DNA of 64,000 nucleotides. It comes from CAZGAQ01 sp964523405 (GTDB lineage Bacteria > Planctomycetota > Phycisphaerae > UBA1845 > Fen-1342). The notes below the pieces were generated by a model. The model saw only the letters and a program-made list of their open reading frames with translations, did no database searches and was not told the DNA's origin. Numbering within the stretch: position 1 is the stretch's first letter; each line of letters begins with the position of its first letter. Below are positions 63,851-64,000 of this stretch, one piece after another. The DNA is taken from positions 25,157-89,156 of the forward strand of contig CAZGAQ010000020.1 of assembly GCA_964523405.1 (NCBI GenBank). The letters run 5' to 3'. The position numbers and the translations under genes were made by a program.

Positions 63851-64000
63851 GCCGATCCGGAAGAACCGCCGTGGCCGGTGACATCCGCGAGGCACGCCCG
63901 CGAAATCAACCCAGAGCCGCACACGGAAAGGTAGTGCACATCACCCCTCCGGGTTATGAGCCCGAGCTGCTCAAAGCGCGGAAGTGCTTCCAAATGCGCA
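63851..64000 (-). pseudogene. PP2C/SpoIIE-type phosphatase fragment at right edge
   Basis: The minus-strand frame is open to the window edge: FEQLGLITRRGDVHYLSVCG, then SGLISRACLADVTGHG. This matches the start of a stage II sporulation E/PP2C phosphatase (GDV.Y.S.C..G.I.R..LADV.GHG), with metal-binding Asp residues. About 15 codons later it runs into the insertion sequence, so only the N-terminal part remains. The 5' end may lie beyond the window. Confidence 0.65.

Noticed and set aside
62857..63993. 378-residue minus-strand frame through the transposase
   Set aside because: Only its first 50 or so codons (phosphatase fragment) are meaningful; the rest is antisense to the transposase.

Overview
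The window is a high-GC chromosomal segment from an uncultured-looking bacterium, most probably a planctomycete and perhaps close to Phycisphaerae. The evidence is indirect. One secreted protease carries the short dockerin-like motif DFDLDGDVDLADFAQ that is typical of planctomycete exoproteins. A metallophosphoesterase ends in a PEP-CTERM sorting tail. An ECF sigma factor of the Rhodopirellula type sits beside a membrane-anchored TPR protein. BlaI/M56 pairs, GH106/GH172 enzymes and large mosaic secreted proteins are also common in that phylum. No rRNA, complete tRNA or CRISPR array was found.

Layout. 1-7.4 kb is a saccharide-degradation neighbourhood: an unidentified Tat-exported protein cut by the left edge, a GH106 rhamnosidase, a DUF2284 metal protein, and a papain-like peptidase fused to a GH172 (DUF2961) domain. 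7.5-15 kb holds a 1205-residue sensor that joins a sensory [FeFe]-hydrogenase module to a hybrid histidine kinase, an AmpG-like transporter with a large internal insertion, and a shortened MscS channel. 15-23.6 kb is a complete kdpFABC-(small ORF)-DE potassium-uptake operon with a candidate KdpE operator. 23.6-29.1 kb is sparse, with a metallophosphoesterase and a TolB/TPR lipoprotein that has a CxxCH motif. 29.4-33.1 kb is a peroxide-defence block (rhodanese remnant, tpx, katG, Fur/PerR-type regulator).

33.3-41.9 kb is the most coherent unit. A NhaR-like LysR gene is flanked by two mirror-image promoters with identical architecture (ATAT-N11-ATAT box, about 20 bp, TTGTC-type -35, 17 bp, AATACT -10). 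Leftward they drive hpf, htpX, a zf-TFIIB protein and perhaps an orphan secretion ATPase and a chlorophyllase-like lipoprotein. Rightward they drive a site-2 protease with CBS domains, a TerC transporter, a voltage-gated-type ion channel and a PGPGW membrane protein. I infer one regulon for membrane or ion stress.

42-47.5 kb contains scars (RHS fragment, PAS protein without its output domain), a MarR regulator, a PQQ-propeller protein and an S41 peptidase. 48.2-55.2 kb has the ECF sigma/TPR pair and a 1441-residue papain-family mosaic protease. 55.5-60.6 kb is a BlaI-BlaR1-type pair whose promoter carries a clear operator; the BlaR1-like protein has three long extracellular repeats. 60.7-64 kb decays into a lectin/J-domain fusion, a truncated lipoprotein, an exonuclease-WYL remnant, an insertion sequence and a phosphatase fragment.
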